57,979 nucleotides of DNA from an uncultured Flavobacteriales bacterium (GCA_905478555.1 CAJQIZ010000028.1:1-57979); one strand, 5' to 3'; numbered from the stretch's first letter, positions 8,428 through 18,252 are shown. The notes: generated from the sequence alone by a model not told the origin. A program made the numbers and translations.

Positions 8428-9480
8428 TTATTTCTTAAAAATTTCTCCTCCACTACAGTCTCTTATTGCGGAGGTTACACTACTTAAACAATTGTTTTCA
8501 TTTCGTAATTTTAATACTCCTAAAAAGGCGAAAATAATTGCTTCTTTAAAGTCAATTGTTTCTGTTTTTGGAATGATTATTTCTGAATTTGAGTAATATT
8601 TTATTCTTTCTATTAAGAAATCATTATACACCCCTCCTCCTGTTACTAAAACAGATTTATTTCTTAGGTACTTCCCAATCTGTATCGCTATATGTTCTGT
8701 GAAAGTCCTCATTTTATCTTGAATAGAGATAGTTGTTTTTTCTAAAATAGGCAAGATGTCAGTTTCTACCCATTCTCTTCCTAATGATTTTGCTGCTTTT
8801 TTTTTAAAGAAATCTAAGTTGTTTAGTTGATCTAATAATAATTCATTGATCCCTCCACCTTTAGATATTTTACCCTTGTTGTCATATTTGTGTCCTAACT
8901 TATTGCTTAATATATTCAGAACAAAGTTTACGGAGCAAATATCGAATGCAATAATGTTATTCTCTGCTTTCTTTTCTGAAATATTTGCGAATCCACCTAA
9001 ATTTAAACAGTATTTATATTTAGTAAAAAGATGTAAGTCACCTATCGGTACCAACGGAGCTCCTTCTCCGAATAGGGAAATGTCTAATTTTCTAAAATTA
9101 TTTATTGTAGTAATATTTGTGGTGTTTAAAATATTTGCCCCATCTCCAATTTGTAAAGTGTATTGATTTTCTGGATCGTGAAAAATAGTATGACCATGAG
9201 AGGATATGTAATCAGTTTTAAGATTATTTTTCATTAAAAACTCATTAACTTTAACTCCTAAATATTTTCCGTATTCAATGTCACATTTAGTAATCTCTTT
9301 TTTATCTTTTTTATGTAGGTTTTTCAGTTTTTCTTCCCAAAATACTGAATATTCAATTGTTTCAGATTTCTCTACAATGTAACTCCATTTCTTTTCTTTT
9401 TTAAAGATGCATTTTACTATGTCTAGACCATCTAAAGATGTTCCAGACATAAGACCTATTATGTGGTATTCAGTATTCAT
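8428..9480 (-). CDS. anmK: Anhydro-N-acetylmuramic acid kinase
   Basis: A 350-residue cytoplasmic kinase of murein recycling. It hydrolyses and phosphorylates 1,6-anhydro-MurNAc to MurNAc-6-phosphate. The N-terminal phosphate loop MSGTSLDGLD is at residues 11-20, with SSHGHTIFHDP and LQIGDGANI in the middle and VTGGGVYNDFLIERI in the ATP-binding second half. This order is diagnostic for AnmK. Length is slightly short of the usual ~370. It is monocistronic, divergent from the acyl-CoA dehydrogenase gene. Confidence 0.9.
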   Translation of the reverse strand: MNTEYHIIGLMSGTSLDGLDIVKCIFKKEKKWSYIVEKSETIEYSVFWEEKLKNLHKKDKKEITKCDIEYGKYLGVKVNEFLMKNNLKTDYISSHGHTIFHDPENQYTLQIGDGANILNTTNITTINNFRKLDISLFGEGAPLVPIGDLHLFTKYKYCLNLGGFANISEKKAENNIIAFDICSVNFVLNILSNKLGHKYDNKGKISKGGGINELLLDQLNNLDFFKKKAAKSLGREWVETDILPILEKTTISIQDKMRTFTEHIAIQIGKYLRNKSVLVTGGGVYNDFLIERIKYYSNSEIIIPKTETIDFKEAIIFAFLGVLKLRNENNCLSSVTSAIRDCSGGEIFKK

Positions 9481-9493
9481 TTGTAATATTTTC

Positions 9494-9501
9494 CAAAAAT
9501 A
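9494..9501 (-). promoter_or_regulatory. -7 box of anmK
   Basis: TATTTTTG on the minus strand matches TAnnTTTG, 13 bases before the anmK start. It is almost back-to-back with the plus-strand box at 9515-9522. Confidence 0.4.
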
Positions 9502-9514
9502 ACTTAAAAATCAG

Positions 9515-9522
9515 TATTTTTG
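9515..9522 (+). promoter_or_regulatory. -7 box of the acyl-CoA dehydrogenase gene
   Basis: TATTTTTG matches TAnnTTTG, 30 bases before the start codon at 9553. No convincing TTG element at -33 was seen. Confidence 0.4.
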
Positions 9523-9552
9523 TGCTCTTAATTTAAAAATATATACTAGAAG

Positions 9553-10695
9553 ATGGATTTTACACTTACGGAAGAACATAAAATGATTAGAGATGCAGCA
9601 AGAGATTTTGCACAAACAGAACTTTTGCCAGCAGTAATTGAAAGAGATGAGACTCAAACTTTTCCATCAGAACAAATTAAAAAATTAGGAGAACTTGGTT
9701 TCTTAGGAATGATGGTGGATCCTAAATATGGAGGAGCGGGTATGGATACTATTTCTTATGTTTTAGCTATGGAAGAGATTTCAAAGGTAGATGCTTCTAC
9801 TTCTGTTATAATGTCAGTAAATAACTCTTTAGTTTGTTGGGGAATAGAAACTTTTGGTACAGAAGAACAAAAACAAAAATACTTAGTTCCATTAGCAAAA
9901 GGTGATATTATAGGTGCTTTTTGTCTTTCAGAACCAGAAGCGGGAAGTGATGCTACTTCTCAGAGTACAACAGCTATTGATAAAGGAGATCATTATTTGT
10001 TAAATGGAACTAAAAACTGGATTACTAATGGTAGTACTGCTTCAGTCTATCTGGTAATTGCACAAACAGATGTAGAAAAGGGACATAAAGGAATTAATGC
10101 TTTTATTGTTGAAAAAGGGGTAGATGGTTTTGTTGTTGGTCCAAAAGAAAATAAATTAGGAATTAGAGGTTCAGATACTCATTCGTTAATGTTTACAGAT
10201 GTAAAAGTTCCGAAAGAAAATAGAATTGGAGAAGATGGTTTTGGTTTTACATTTGCTATGAAAACACTTTCTGGTGGAAGAATAGGTATTGCCTCTCAAG
10301 CATTAGGTATCGCTTCTGGAGCGTATGAGTTAGCTCTCAAATATTCGAAAGAGAGAAAAGCTTTCGGCAAAGAAATTAATCAACATCAAATAATTGCTTT
10401 TAAACTTGCAGATATGGCAACTGAAATTGAAGCTGCTAGATTGTTATGTTTAAAATCAGCTTGGTTAAAAGATAATGGAAAGAATTATGATACACTTGGA
10501 GCAATGGCAAAAGTATTCTCTTCAGAAACAGCAATGAAAACTACAGTGGAAGCAGTTCAAATTCATGGTGGTTATGGTTTTGTAAAAGAATTTCATGTTG
10601 AAAGATTAATGAGAGATGCGAAAATCACTCAAATATATGAAGGAACTTCTGAAATACAGAGAATTGTAATTTCTCGTTCTGTATTAAGAGATTAA
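9553..10695 (+). CDS. Acyl-CoA dehydrogenase (short/branched-chain type)
   Basis: A 380-residue flavoprotein that oxidises acyl-CoA to enoyl-CoA in fatty-acid or branched-chain amino-acid breakdown. The N-terminal helical domain starts MDFTLTEEHKMIRDAARDFA. The middle has the FAD-binding CLSEPEAGSDATSQST and WITNGS. The C-terminal catalytic glutamate (about Glu363) is in IYEGTSEIQRI, the position used by short- and medium-chain enzymes. Length and motifs match butyryl-CoA dehydrogenase-like enzymes. Chain-length preference is not readable. The SLBB export gene follows nine bases later. Confidence 0.92.
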   Translation: MDFTLTEEHKMIRDAARDFAQTELLPAVIERDETQTFPSEQIKKLGELGFLGMMVDPKYGGAGMDTISYVLAMEEISKVDASTSVIMSVNNSLVCWGIETFGTEEQKQKYLVPLAKGDIIGAFCLSEPEAGSDATSQSTTAIDKGDHYLLNGTKNWITNGSTASVYLVIAQTDVEKGHKGINAFIVEKGVDGFVVGPKENKLGIRGSDTHSLMFTDVKVPKENRIGEDGFGFTFAMKTLSGGRIGIASQALGIASGAYELALKYSKERKAFGKEINQHQIIAFKLADMATEIEAARLLCLKSAWLKDNGKNYDTLGAMAKVFSSETAMKTTVEAVQIHGGYGFVKEFHVERLMRDAKITQIYEGTSEIQRIVISRSVLRD

Positions 10696-10704
10696 AAATA
10701 AACT

Positions 10705-13089
10705 ATGAAAAATAAAATATTACTGATACTAATTGCAGTCTGTAGTTTGTCTGCTTTTTCACAAATTATAGACCCTACTTATTTAAAGTTTTTACCATCT
10801 AATGCTAATCCTGCAGATTTGAAGGCTTCTGATATACCTTCTGAACAGGTGATGATTCAGATGGGATTAACAAATGATGAAATTCAGCAAGCGTTAAATT
10901 TTAAAAATAGTAATGGAGAGTATTCTGAAAATGATACTACTTCAACTTCAGCTGATAAAGTAAATTTATTTTATCAGAATATGGGTGATGTAGTTTCTGA
11001 TGATTCTTTAACTTATCCTAAAGCAAAAATTTATGGTCAGGATATTTTCCGAAAAAATGAAATCAATTTCTTTCAAAATTCTACTAATACTGCTGCACCT
11101 TCTAATTATGAGATAGGAGTTGGAGATGAACTAAGTATAACTGTATGGGGTAACTCTGATTATTCTGATGTCGTAACAGTAGATGATAAGGGATATATTA
11201 GTCCCTCAGGATTTGGTCGTATTTATGTCAAAGGTCTTTCTTTAGAGAATACAAAATCATTAATCCGTAAAAAACTAGGTATGAATAGTTCAGAAATGGA
11301 TGTTAATTTAATCTATTCTAGAGTAATAATAGTTAATATTGTTGGAGAGGTGTATAACCCGGGTTCGTATGCGATACCTGCTATTAATACTGCTTTTAAC
11401 GCTTTAATGATAGCAAAGGGCCCTACTCAAATTGGTTCCGTTAGAAATATTTATATAAAAAGAGATGGAAAGGTAGTAGATTCTTTAGATGTATATCAGT
11501 TTTTATTTCATCCTCAAAATACTAATGACATTTATTTGCAAGATGGAGATTATATAGTTGTTTCTCCTGCGTCAAATTTAGTGGAGGTGAGTGGAGAGGT
11601 AAACAGACCTTATACTTATGAAGTTAAATCGACTGATAATATGGAAGATTTAATTAAATATGCGGGTGGATATACTTCTGATGCTTCTAAAAATATTATT
11701 ACACTTAAAAGATTTGAAAATGAATCTTTACTAATTCATGATGTTCATAATAGTGATTTGAATACTACTTATTTAGAATCTGCAGATGAACTAATTGTAA
11801 ATAAATTACAAAGGAAAACCTCTAATTTTATAAGTTTAAAAGGTTCCGTTGGTGTAGAAGGGAATTACGAATTTATTAAAGGTGAAACTCTTTTTGAACT
11901 ATTAAAAAGAGCAAACTGTATTAATCAGCATCTATACACAACTTATTCTTATGTTTTAAGATTAGAAGAGGATAGAACTAGAAAAAACATCCGTATCGAT
12001 CTCAGTAGTGTGTTAGAAGATTCAACAAGTGATGATAACATTACTCTACAAGAGTTTGACATTATTACCGTTATGTCTAAAGAAGATTTTGATGATAGTT
12101 TTTCAGTTGAAGTTTTTGGTTCGGTGAGGAATGCTGGTACATTTACTTATGGTAAAGGTTTAAGTTTGTTAGATGCGATTTATCTTTCTGGTGGTATAAA
12201 ACAAGAAGCAAGCGGGAGTAGAATTGAAATTTCTCGTGTATTAGAAATAAATAACTCTAAAATTTCTACAACAAGAAGTGTGGTGTTAGTAGCAGAAATA
12301 AATGATGATTTATCTTTAAACTCTGAATTTAATAATTTTAAACTTCATGCAAATGATCAGGTTTTTATTAGAAAAAATCCAGACTATAAAGATCCAGTAA
12401 ATATTACAATAAGTGGAGAAGTGACATTCCCAGGCAATTACGCTTTACTTTCTGAAGGAGATAGAGTTTCAGATTTAATAATAAGGTGCGGAGGTTTAAC
12501 TTCTAACGCTTTTCTAGAAGGAGTGAAACTGTATAGAAGAGTGAAGATTATAGCAGAAAGTAAGAATAATATTAATACTGTATATCCTGTTCCACAACAG
12601 ATGGGAGGATTTGAATATAACATTGTTTCTTTTAATTTAGAAAAGGCATTAAATGTTAATTCAAAACATAATATTGTATTGTTAGAGGGGGATAGTTTAT
12701 TTGTTCCTCCATCTGTTGATTTAATTTGTATAACAGGTGATTTGTTTAATTTTGAAGGTAGTGGGATAAATGTTCCTTTTGTTGAGATGAAAAGAGCAAA
12801 CTACTATGTTAATAATTTTGCTGGAGGATATTCTAAAGAGAACAATAAAAATAGAACAGTAGTTATTTCCCCAAATGGCTCAGTCAAAAGGTCTGTAAAT
12901 TATGGGTTGTTTTCACTTTCACCTAAAGTAAAGAAAGGGTCTACTATTAAGTTAATGTCAAAAGAAGAAATTCAGAATATATCATCCGTTCCATTAGATT
13001 GGAATGTAACTATTGAAAAGACTCTAATTAAAATCACGGGAGTGATGTCATTATACCTTCTTATAAACAGAATTCAAGGTTCATATTAA
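10705..13089 (+). CDS. SLBB-domain polysaccharide export protein (Wza-like)
   Basis: A 794-residue secreted protein with a signal peptide (MKNKILLILIAVCSLSAFSQ). A polysaccharide-export domain occupies about 130-215 (YEIGVGDELSITVWGNSDY). Several SLBB/soluble-ligand domains follow, beginning IVGEVYNPGSYAI, VSGEVNRPYTYEV, VFGSVRNAGTFTYG and ISGEVTFPGNYALL. A hydrophobic segment near the C-terminus (about 770-788) could cross the outer membrane. It is about twice the length of E. coli Wza, as in many Bacteroidota homologues. It would form the outer-membrane exit channel for an exopolysaccharide. The Wzz-like partner follows nine bases later; no glycosyltransferase genes are in the window. Confidence 0.85.
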   Translation: MKNKILLILIAVCSLSAFSQIIDPTYLKFLPSNANPADLKASDIPSEQVMIQMGLTNDEIQQALNFKNSNGEYSENDTTSTSADKVNLFYQNMGDVVSDDSLTYPKAKIYGQDIFRKNEINFFQNSTNTAAPSNYEIGVGDELSITVWGNSDYSDVVTVDDKGYISPSGFGRIYVKGLSLENTKSLIRKKLGMNSSEMDVNLIYSRVIIVNIVGEVYNPGSYAIPAINTAFNALMIAKGPTQIGSVRNIYIKRDGKVVDSLDVYQFLFHPQNTNDIYLQDGDYIVVSPASNLVEVSGEVNRPYTYEVKSTDNMEDLIKYAGGYTSDASKNIITLKRFENESLLIHDVHNSDLNTTYLESADELIVNKLQRKTSNFISLKGSVGVEGNYEFIKGETLFELLKRANCINQHLYTTYSYVLRLEEDRTRKNIRIDLSSVLEDSTSDDNITLQEFDIITVMSKEDFDDSFSVEVFGSVRNAGTFTYGKGLSLLDAIYLSGGIKQEASGSRIEISRVLEINNSKISTTRSVVLVAEINDDLSLNSEFNNFKLHANDQVFIRKNPDYKDPVNITISGEVTFPGNYALLSEGDRVSDLIIRCGGLTSNAFLEGVKLYRRVKIIAESKNNINTVYPVPQQMGGFEYNIVSFNLEKALNVNSKHNIVLLEGDSLFVPPSVDLICITGDLFNFEGSGINVPFVEMKRANYYVNNFAGGYSKENNKNRTVVISPNGSVKRSVNYGLFSLSPKVKKGSTIKLMSKEEIQNISSVPLDWNVTIEKTLIKITGVMSLYLLINRIQGSY

Positions 13090-13098
13090 TTTTATATT

Positions 13099-14121
13099 AT
13101 GAGTAATACAGAAGAATCAACGCTAAAAGATGTAATTATATCAATTAGAGATTATACAAGCGAGCTAAAAAAGAAATTTATTTTAATTTCTTCCGTACTA
13201 ATTGTTTCTTTTATTTCAGGACTAGTATATTCTTCTATTCAGAAAGATAAATTTGAAGCAGTACTTTCTTTTATTGTAGAAGGTCAGTCTGAAGGTCCTA
13301 ATTTATCTTCTATCTCTGGAATGGCTTCTCAATTCGGATTAGATTTGGGTGGTAGTTCCTCTTCCTCTTTTAGTCAACAAAATGTTATAGAATTATTAAA
13401 GTCCAGAAAAATTATAGAATCTACCTTAAGTAAGAGTTGTATAGTTAATAATGAAGAAGATATTTTACTAAATCATTATATTTCTATTAATAATATGATT
13501 GAAGATGGTGAGAATATTTCCTTTTTTTCTAGTTCAAAAGATAGTATTATAAATATTATTTGGAAAGAAATTATTGAATTTAAGATAGATCTAAGTTTCC
13601 AAAATGATGAGGCAAATATTTTAAATTTAACTTACACTTCCATAAACAGTGAGTTTGCAAAGAATTTCACAGAATTATTAGTAGAAGAGATATCTCAAAT
13701 GTATTCTCACTATCAAACTGAAAAAACTAGGAAGTCATTGAAAAATTTAGAATTGAGATCAGATTCCATTTTTAGAGAGCTGAAAAAATCAGAAAGAAAT
13801 TTTGCTAGAGTTAAAGATAGAAATTTACGAGTAATAAACGCTTCTGGTAGATTAGATGAAATTCAATATATGAGAGAGGTTCAGGTGTTGAATGCTATTT
13901 ATTTAGAGTTGATTAAAAATACAGAGTTAGTGAAAATGAATTTACTTAATGAGACTCCAATTATTCAGCTTATTGATGTTCCTGTTTTACCTTTAGAATA
14001 TTCAAATAGGTCTTCAAAATTATTTTGGGTATTTTCTTTTCCTTTTTTATCACTGTTTTTAGTTTCGTTTCTAATTATTTTGAGAAAATTAGTAAGAGAT
14101 ACTTTAGAACAGGATAATTAA
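13099..14121 (+). CDS. Wzz-type chain-length determinant / polysaccharide co-polymerase
   Basis: A 340-residue inner-membrane protein with a membrane segment near the N-terminus (about 28-48), a large periplasmic region rich in coiled-coil-forming residues (about 205-270), and a second membrane segment near the C-terminus (about 305-328). This two-helix layout is that of Wzz/KpsE-like co-polymerases, which set polysaccharide chain length and contact the export channel encoded just upstream. No tyrosine-kinase domain is fused. Its last four bases overlap the stop of murF on the opposite strand. Confidence 0.8.
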   Translation: MSNTEESTLKDVIISIRDYTSELKKKFILISSVLIVSFISGLVYSSIQKDKFEAVLSFIVEGQSEGPNLSSISGMASQFGLDLGGSSSSSFSQQNVIELLKSRKIIESTLSKSCIVNNEEDILLNHYISINNMIEDGENISFFSSSKDSIINIIWKEIIEFKIDLSFQNDEANILNLTYTSINSEFAKNFTELLVEEISQMYSHYQTEKTRKSLKNLELRSDSIFRELKKSERNFARVKDRNLRVINASGRLDEIQYMREVQVLNAIYLELIKNTELVKMNLLNETPIIQLIDVPVLPLEYSNRSSKLFWVFSFPFLSLFLVSFLIILRKLVRDTLEQDN

Positions 14122-15380
14122 AGGTATTTAATTATATCTTCTAATTTTATTCCTCTAGATCCCTTTATAAGAAATGTTTTATTTTTCAGATTGTATTTTT
14201 CTCTGTTTTCAATAAAATCAACTGTATTTTTAAAACTATTCAGATGTGTTATCTTGCAGAATTCTTCTCCAATAAAAACAGTTTCTATCTTGAGTTCTAA
14301 CATCTTGTCAATTAAATACTGATGTTCTTCTTTAGAGTACTCTCCAAGTTCTCTCATCTCTCCTAAAATACAAAATTTATTTTCTTTCTTTAACTCACTA
14401 AATGCGGATATCATAGATTCCATACTAGATGGGTTTGCGTTATAAGCATCTAGTATTATGTAATTATTTGCAGTGGTTACTATTTCAGTTCTGTTATTTT
14501 TTGGAGTATAGTTTTCAATTGCTTTTTTTATATTTTCTGGTGAGATATTATAATAATCTCCTATTACAGAAGCTGCTAAAATATTTTCAAACTGGAAATC
14601 TCCTATCAGATTAGAGTTTATAGTTGTATTGTTTTTCATTATGGAAACATAGGGAAATCTACTTGACAATTTCGCTTTATAATCTGATTTTTTATTTGAT
14701 CCAAAACTAATTTGTTTTATGTTTTCACTTTCTTTTAAAAGTAATTTATCCCCCGAATTTACAAATAGAAGTCCTTTTGATTTTTTTATAAAAGTGTAAA
14801 GTTCCGTTTTTGCTTTTATTACTCCATCCAAACTTCCAAAACCTTCAAGGTGAGCTTTTCCAATATTTGTAATGATTGCTGTATTTGGTTTTGCTATTTC
14901 ACTTAGATTTTTAATTTCTCCAATTTCACTTGCTCCCATTTCAATTACGGCTATTTCATGTTTCTTGCTAATAGATAAAATACTTAGAGGTAGTCCGATT
15001 TGATTGTTAAGATTTCCTTTGGTACAGAAACATCTATATTGTGTAGAAAGTACTGTGTTTATTAGTTCTTTAGTGGTTGTCTTTCCGTTTGTTCCAGTAA
15101 TACCTATAATAGGTATGTTTAGTTGTTCTCTGTGTATTTTAGCTAGTTCTTGTAAAGTTGATTTTACATCATCAACAAGTATACAGTTTTTACTTTCGTA
15201 TTCCTTCTCATCAATAATAGAATATTTACACCCCCCTTGTATTGCTTTTTCAGCAAATTTATTTCCGTTAAATTTATCCCCTTTTAAAGCAAAAAATAAA
15301 CTATTATTAAGTAAATTCCTGCTATCAGTACATATAGTAGGGTAGTTCTTAAATATATTATATAATTCTATTATGCTCAT
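14118..15380 (-). CDS. murF: UDP-MurNAc-tripeptide--D-Ala-D-Ala ligase
   Basis: A 420-residue cytoplasmic ligase that adds D-Ala-D-Ala in the last soluble step of peptidoglycan precursor synthesis. The ATP loop GITGTNGKTTTKE covers about residues 93-105. Family segments include GNLNNQIGLPLSIL, AVIEMGASEIGEI and IITNIGKAHLEGFG, and ILDAYNANPSSM in the C-terminal domain. It follows gldJ on the same strand, as in Flavobacterium, but with a strong hairpin between them. Confidence 0.92.
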   Translation of the reverse strand: MSIIELYNIFKNYPTICTDSRNLLNNSLFFALKGDKFNGNKFAEKAIQGGCKYSIIDEKEYESKNCILVDDVKSTLQELAKIHREQLNIPIIGITGTNGKTTTKELINTVLSTQYRCFCTKGNLNNQIGLPLSILSISKKHEIAVIEMGASEIGEIKNLSEIAKPNTAIITNIGKAHLEGFGSLDGVIKAKTELYTFIKKSKGLLFVNSGDKLLLKESENIKQISFGSNKKSDYKAKLSSRFPYVSIMKNNTTINSNLIGDFQFENILAASVIGDYYNISPENIKKAIENYTPKNNRTEIVTTANNYIILDAYNANPSSMESMISAFSELKKENKFCILGEMRELGEYSKEEHQYLIDKMLELKIETVFIGEEFCKITHLNSFKNTVDFIENREKYNLKNKTFLIKGSRGIKLEDIIKYL

Positions 15381-15389
15381 ACTGTAAAA

Positions 15390-15417
15390 AATAAAACCCC
15401 AATTAAGGGGTTTTATT
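15390..15417 (-). terminator. Terminator between gldJ and murF
   Basis: An 11-bp perfect inverted repeat (arms AATAAAACCCC and GGGGTTTTATT, 6-base loop) lies 21 bases after the gldJ stop and 10 bases before the murF start. Being flanked by A and T runs it could act in both directions. It should separate gldJ transcription from murF. Confidence 0.75.
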
Positions 15418-15437
15418 TAAGATTGATTTTAGTGTAG

Positions 15438-17105
15438 TTATTGTTTTGCTTTGCTATAATCTACTTCTATTCTTTGATTTTGTTTTAATTCTGATTTAGA
15501 AGGTCCTACTCTGTCCATTGCACATCTAAATCCAATACAATCTGTTGATTGAGATTGATCTAAGAATCTTCTAGTTCCTGGGTTTAACCAGTAAGCTCTG
15601 TCTTTCCAAGACCCTCCTTTGTATACTCTTGTTCTATCAGATATTAATGTTGTATTTCCATAGTCATACATTTCATTTGAATTGGAAGCAAATGAGCTGT
15701 CTTTATATTTAGAAGTGTTGTTGTTAATTTTATCAATTTTAATATTTTCTGTATCCTGTGAAGATTTTTCAGTTTTATTATCATTCCATTTAGTGTCCAT
15801 TTGAGATTCAATATCTCCATCTAAGAAGTTAACATTATTCGCTTTCTTATAGTTTCTTCTATATATATTATCAGAAGATTTAACTAAAGTATCTTTAATG
15901 TGACCCTGTTCATCAATGATGTATGGGTTTTCACCTGGCCCAGCGTCTTGATTTATTTGAGGGGTTTTATATACATTACCTCTATATGGTCTGTGGTCAG
16001 AAGTAGTAGTTTGTTCTGTTATTGGTCTGTAGACATCAGCTACCCATTCAGAAACATTTCCTGCCATGTTAAATAATCCATAGTCATTTGGCCAGTAAGA
16101 TCTAACAGGAGCTGTAATATCAGCATCATCATTTAAACTTCCAGCTACTCCCATATTATCTCCTCTACCTCTTTTGAAGTTTGCCATTATTTGTCCTTGA
16201 TTTTTCTTTGTGTCATTTCTTAATCCAGAACCGTTCCATGGGTATATTTTTCTATTATCATGATTTTCTCCAATATTATTTCCTATATACCCTAGGGCAG
16301 CATGTTCCCATTCTGCTTCAGTAGGTAATCTGTAGTTAGGAAGTAGCAGTCCATCTTCCATATTTGTATATCTACCTTCATCATCTGATTTTAATGCTGT
16401 TATGTTTCTGATTCTATCTTTTTGTTTCTCAGTAACAAAGTTTGCTAAATAATCTTCAGAACCATGAAGATATCCGTCTGTAGTAAAAGCTACCTCTACA
16501 CCTTCTCTATCTGGGTGGGTTACTTCCATTAATAGTCCAGCATTTATTAATATTCTTTCGTTTACTCTATCTGTTCTCCAAATACAGTAATCATTTGCTT
16601 GTTCCCAACTTACTCCAACTACAGGGTACTCTCTGTAAGCAGGATGTCTTAGGTAGTTATTTAGAAACATTTCATTTTCCCCCAATTTATCTCTCCATAC
16701 TAATGAGTCGGGCAAGGCTTTTGTGTAAATTTCTGGTCTTGCTGTTCCTGTAAAGAAGGGACTGTTTTCGTTTACATAGTGTCTCTTAATCCAGTGTAAG
16801 TATTCTACATAGTCCATGTTTCTTACTTCAGTTTCGTCAATATAAAAAGAAGAAATTGTAACAGTTTTTGATATGTTATTCCAATCATACATTACATCTT
16901 CTTCTACTCTACCCATAGTTAATCTACCACCTTCTACAAACATAAGTCCAGGGCCTGGTATTTGTTCTGCTTTGTCCATCTTTTCAAATCCACCTTGTTT
17001 TCTATTGTTGTAATCCCATCCAGTAGATGTAGATTGTTCTCTAGAACAAGATGCCAATATGAAGATACTTAAGATTGCTAAAAATGCTGTGTGTTTATTT
17101 GTCAT
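15438..17105 (-). CDS. gldJ: Gliding motility/T9SS lipoprotein GldJ
   Basis: A 555-residue outer-membrane lipoprotein of the formylglycine-generating-enzyme (SUMF1) fold, needed for gliding and T9SS stability. I place the start at 17105, where MTNKHTAFLAILSIFILASC gives a lipoprotein signal with lipobox ILASC; an in-frame ATG 14 codons upstream would overlap porP and spoil the signal. The fold shows in GPGLMFVEGGRLTMGRVEED, SFYIDETEVRN, YRLPTEAEWEHAALG, GNVSEWVADVY and the C-terminal GGSWKDRAYWLNPGTRRF...GFRCAMD. The position next to murF and porU matches gldJ rather than gldK. A low-complexity Asn/Asp/Ser-rich insert precedes the final segment. Confidence 0.88.
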   Translation of the reverse strand: MTNKHTAFLAILSIFILASCSREQSTSTGWDYNNRKQGGFEKMDKAEQIPGPGLMFVEGGRLTMGRVEEDVMYDWNNISKTVTISSFYIDETEVRNMDYVEYLHWIKRHYVNENSPFFTGTARPEIYTKALPDSLVWRDKLGENEMFLNNYLRHPAYREYPVVGVSWEQANDYCIWRTDRVNERILINAGLLMEVTHPDREGVEVAFTTDGYLHGSEDYLANFVTEKQKDRIRNITALKSDDEGRYTNMEDGLLLPNYRLPTEAEWEHAALGYIGNNIGENHDNRKIYPWNGSGLRNDTKKNQGQIMANFKRGRGDNMGVAGSLNDDADITAPVRSYWPNDYGLFNMAGNVSEWVADVYRPITEQTTTSDHRPYRGNVYKTPQINQDAGPGENPYIIDEQGHIKDTLVKSSDNIYRRNYKKANNVNFLDGDIESQMDTKWNDNKTEKSSQDTENIKIDKINNNTSKYKDSSFASNSNEMYDYGNTTLISDRTRVYKGGSWKDRAYWLNPGTRRFLDQSQSTDCIGFRCAMDRVGPSKSELKQNQRIEVDYSKAKQ

Positions 17106-17131
17106 TGTTTTATTTTTTCTGATATTAATAA

Positions 17132-18121
17132 CTAAAATTGAGGACAACTTATTGTGTTGAATGATTTACTTCTGTTTTTACAAGGCATAAATAAAGTAAA
17201 TGATAATTCGTGAGCTCCTAATGTGTTGCTGTTTCGTAAGTTACTTACTGTAATGTCGTAACTGTATCCGAATTTAAATGCGTCCTGTACTAATCCAAAC
17301 ATTAAAATGAAAGAGTCAAAATTCTTTACACTGTTTCTTGTCCATAAACCTCCAACAATAGGACCTCTATTTATATAAACTCCATAGTTGAACTGTTGAA
17401 ATTCTTGTTGTTTTTGATATAAGAAGTTAGGAGAAATTGTAGTTATATTATTTCTATATCTACTAATTGGAAAATTACCCCCAATGTGAGCCGTATACTT
17501 TCTCGGTAAATTACTTACACTAATAAATCCTTGGTCTGGTTGTGTTAGGTGATGTGCAGAAAAACCAAAAAACATATTTTCAGTATAACCTAAAAGTCCA
17601 GCAGAAAAGTCAGGGAAACTAACATTACTAGCGTTATTTACAATATCCTCATCTGTTGTGTAAATAAATCCATAAGTTGGATCAATCATGTCTCCAAAAG
17701 TAAGATTATTCCAGTCTAGGTTAAGAGTTCTGTATGATGCTTCAAAACCAGCTTTTAATGTAAATTCTCTATTTACTTCAAGTAAATAAGAGTAAAGTAA
17801 AGAAGCGTGTAAAGTATTTAAATTTCCAGATCCACTTTTGTCTTGTGCTACTATAATTCCTAATCCTCCTCCTAATGCGTCAACATGTTGGTCGTAAGAA
17901 GCGGAATAAGTTACATAAGTTCTCCCAATCCCAGGCCACTGATCTCTATAGTTTAGTGTTGCGGTAGGGCATCCGTTATTATTAGCTCCTGCAAAAGCAG
18001 GATTTAAGTATAGAGGATTAGAGTAAAACTGACTAAAAGCAGGGTCTTGTGCGTTAGATGTTTTACCTAGTAAAACGAGAGAGAACGCTAGTAGTATAGT
18101 CTTGAGTAAATTATTCTTCAT
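17132..18121 (-). CDS. PorP/SprF-family outer-membrane protein
   Basis: A 329-residue beta-barrel protein with a signal peptide (cleavage after SNAQ) and the family hallmark DPAFSQFYSNPLYLNPAFAGA directly behind it. C-terminal strands end in GAHELSFTLF. PorP/SprF proteins anchor or help export type B/gliding-domain cargo at the T9SS. The gene starts an operon with gldJ, 26 bases downstream. A promoter with both -33 and -7 elements precedes it. It could serve the 1730-residue adhesin encoded at 50.8 kb, but that pairing is inference: the gene sits with the machinery, not beside an adhesin. Confidence 0.9.
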   Translation of the reverse strand: MKNNLLKTILLAFSLVLLGKTSNAQDPAFSQFYSNPLYLNPAFAGANNNGCPTATLNYRDQWPGIGRTYVTYSASYDQHVDALGGGLGIIVAQDKSGSGNLNTLHASLLYSYLLEVNREFTLKAGFEASYRTLNLDWNNLTFGDMIDPTYGFIYTTDEDIVNNASNVSFPDFSAGLLGYTENMFFGFSAHHLTQPDQGFISVSNLPRKYTAHIGGNFPISRYRNNITTISPNFLYQKQQEFQQFNYGVYINRGPIVGGLWTRNSVKNFDSFILMFGLVQDAFKFGYSYDITVSNLRNSNTLGAHELSFTLFMPCKNRSKSFNTISCPQF

Positions 18122-18150
18122 ATTATATCTTCTTCATTAATTCAATTTTA

Positions 18151-18183
18151 CAAAGATAGGAAATTTATTTATTTCAGAAGCAA
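18151..18183 (-). promoter_or_regulatory. Promoter of porP/sprF-gldJ
   Basis: On the minus strand TTG (18183-18181), a 22-base spacer, and TATCTTTG (18158-18151) fit the Bacteroidota promoter pattern. The start codon is 30 bases downstream. Confidence 0.55.
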
Positions 18184-18240
18184 GTAGATATAATTTTTCT
18201 ATTTAATGTTCGTTATCTTATTTTAAAACTAATAAATACT

Positions 18241-18248
18241 TACTTTTG
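18241..18248 (+). promoter_or_regulatory. -7 box immediately before porU
   Basis: TACTTTTG matches TAnnTTTG and ends only four bases before the porU ATG. If used, the mRNA would be leaderless or nearly so. No -33 TTG was seen. Confidence 0.4.
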
Positions 18249-18252
18249 TCTT

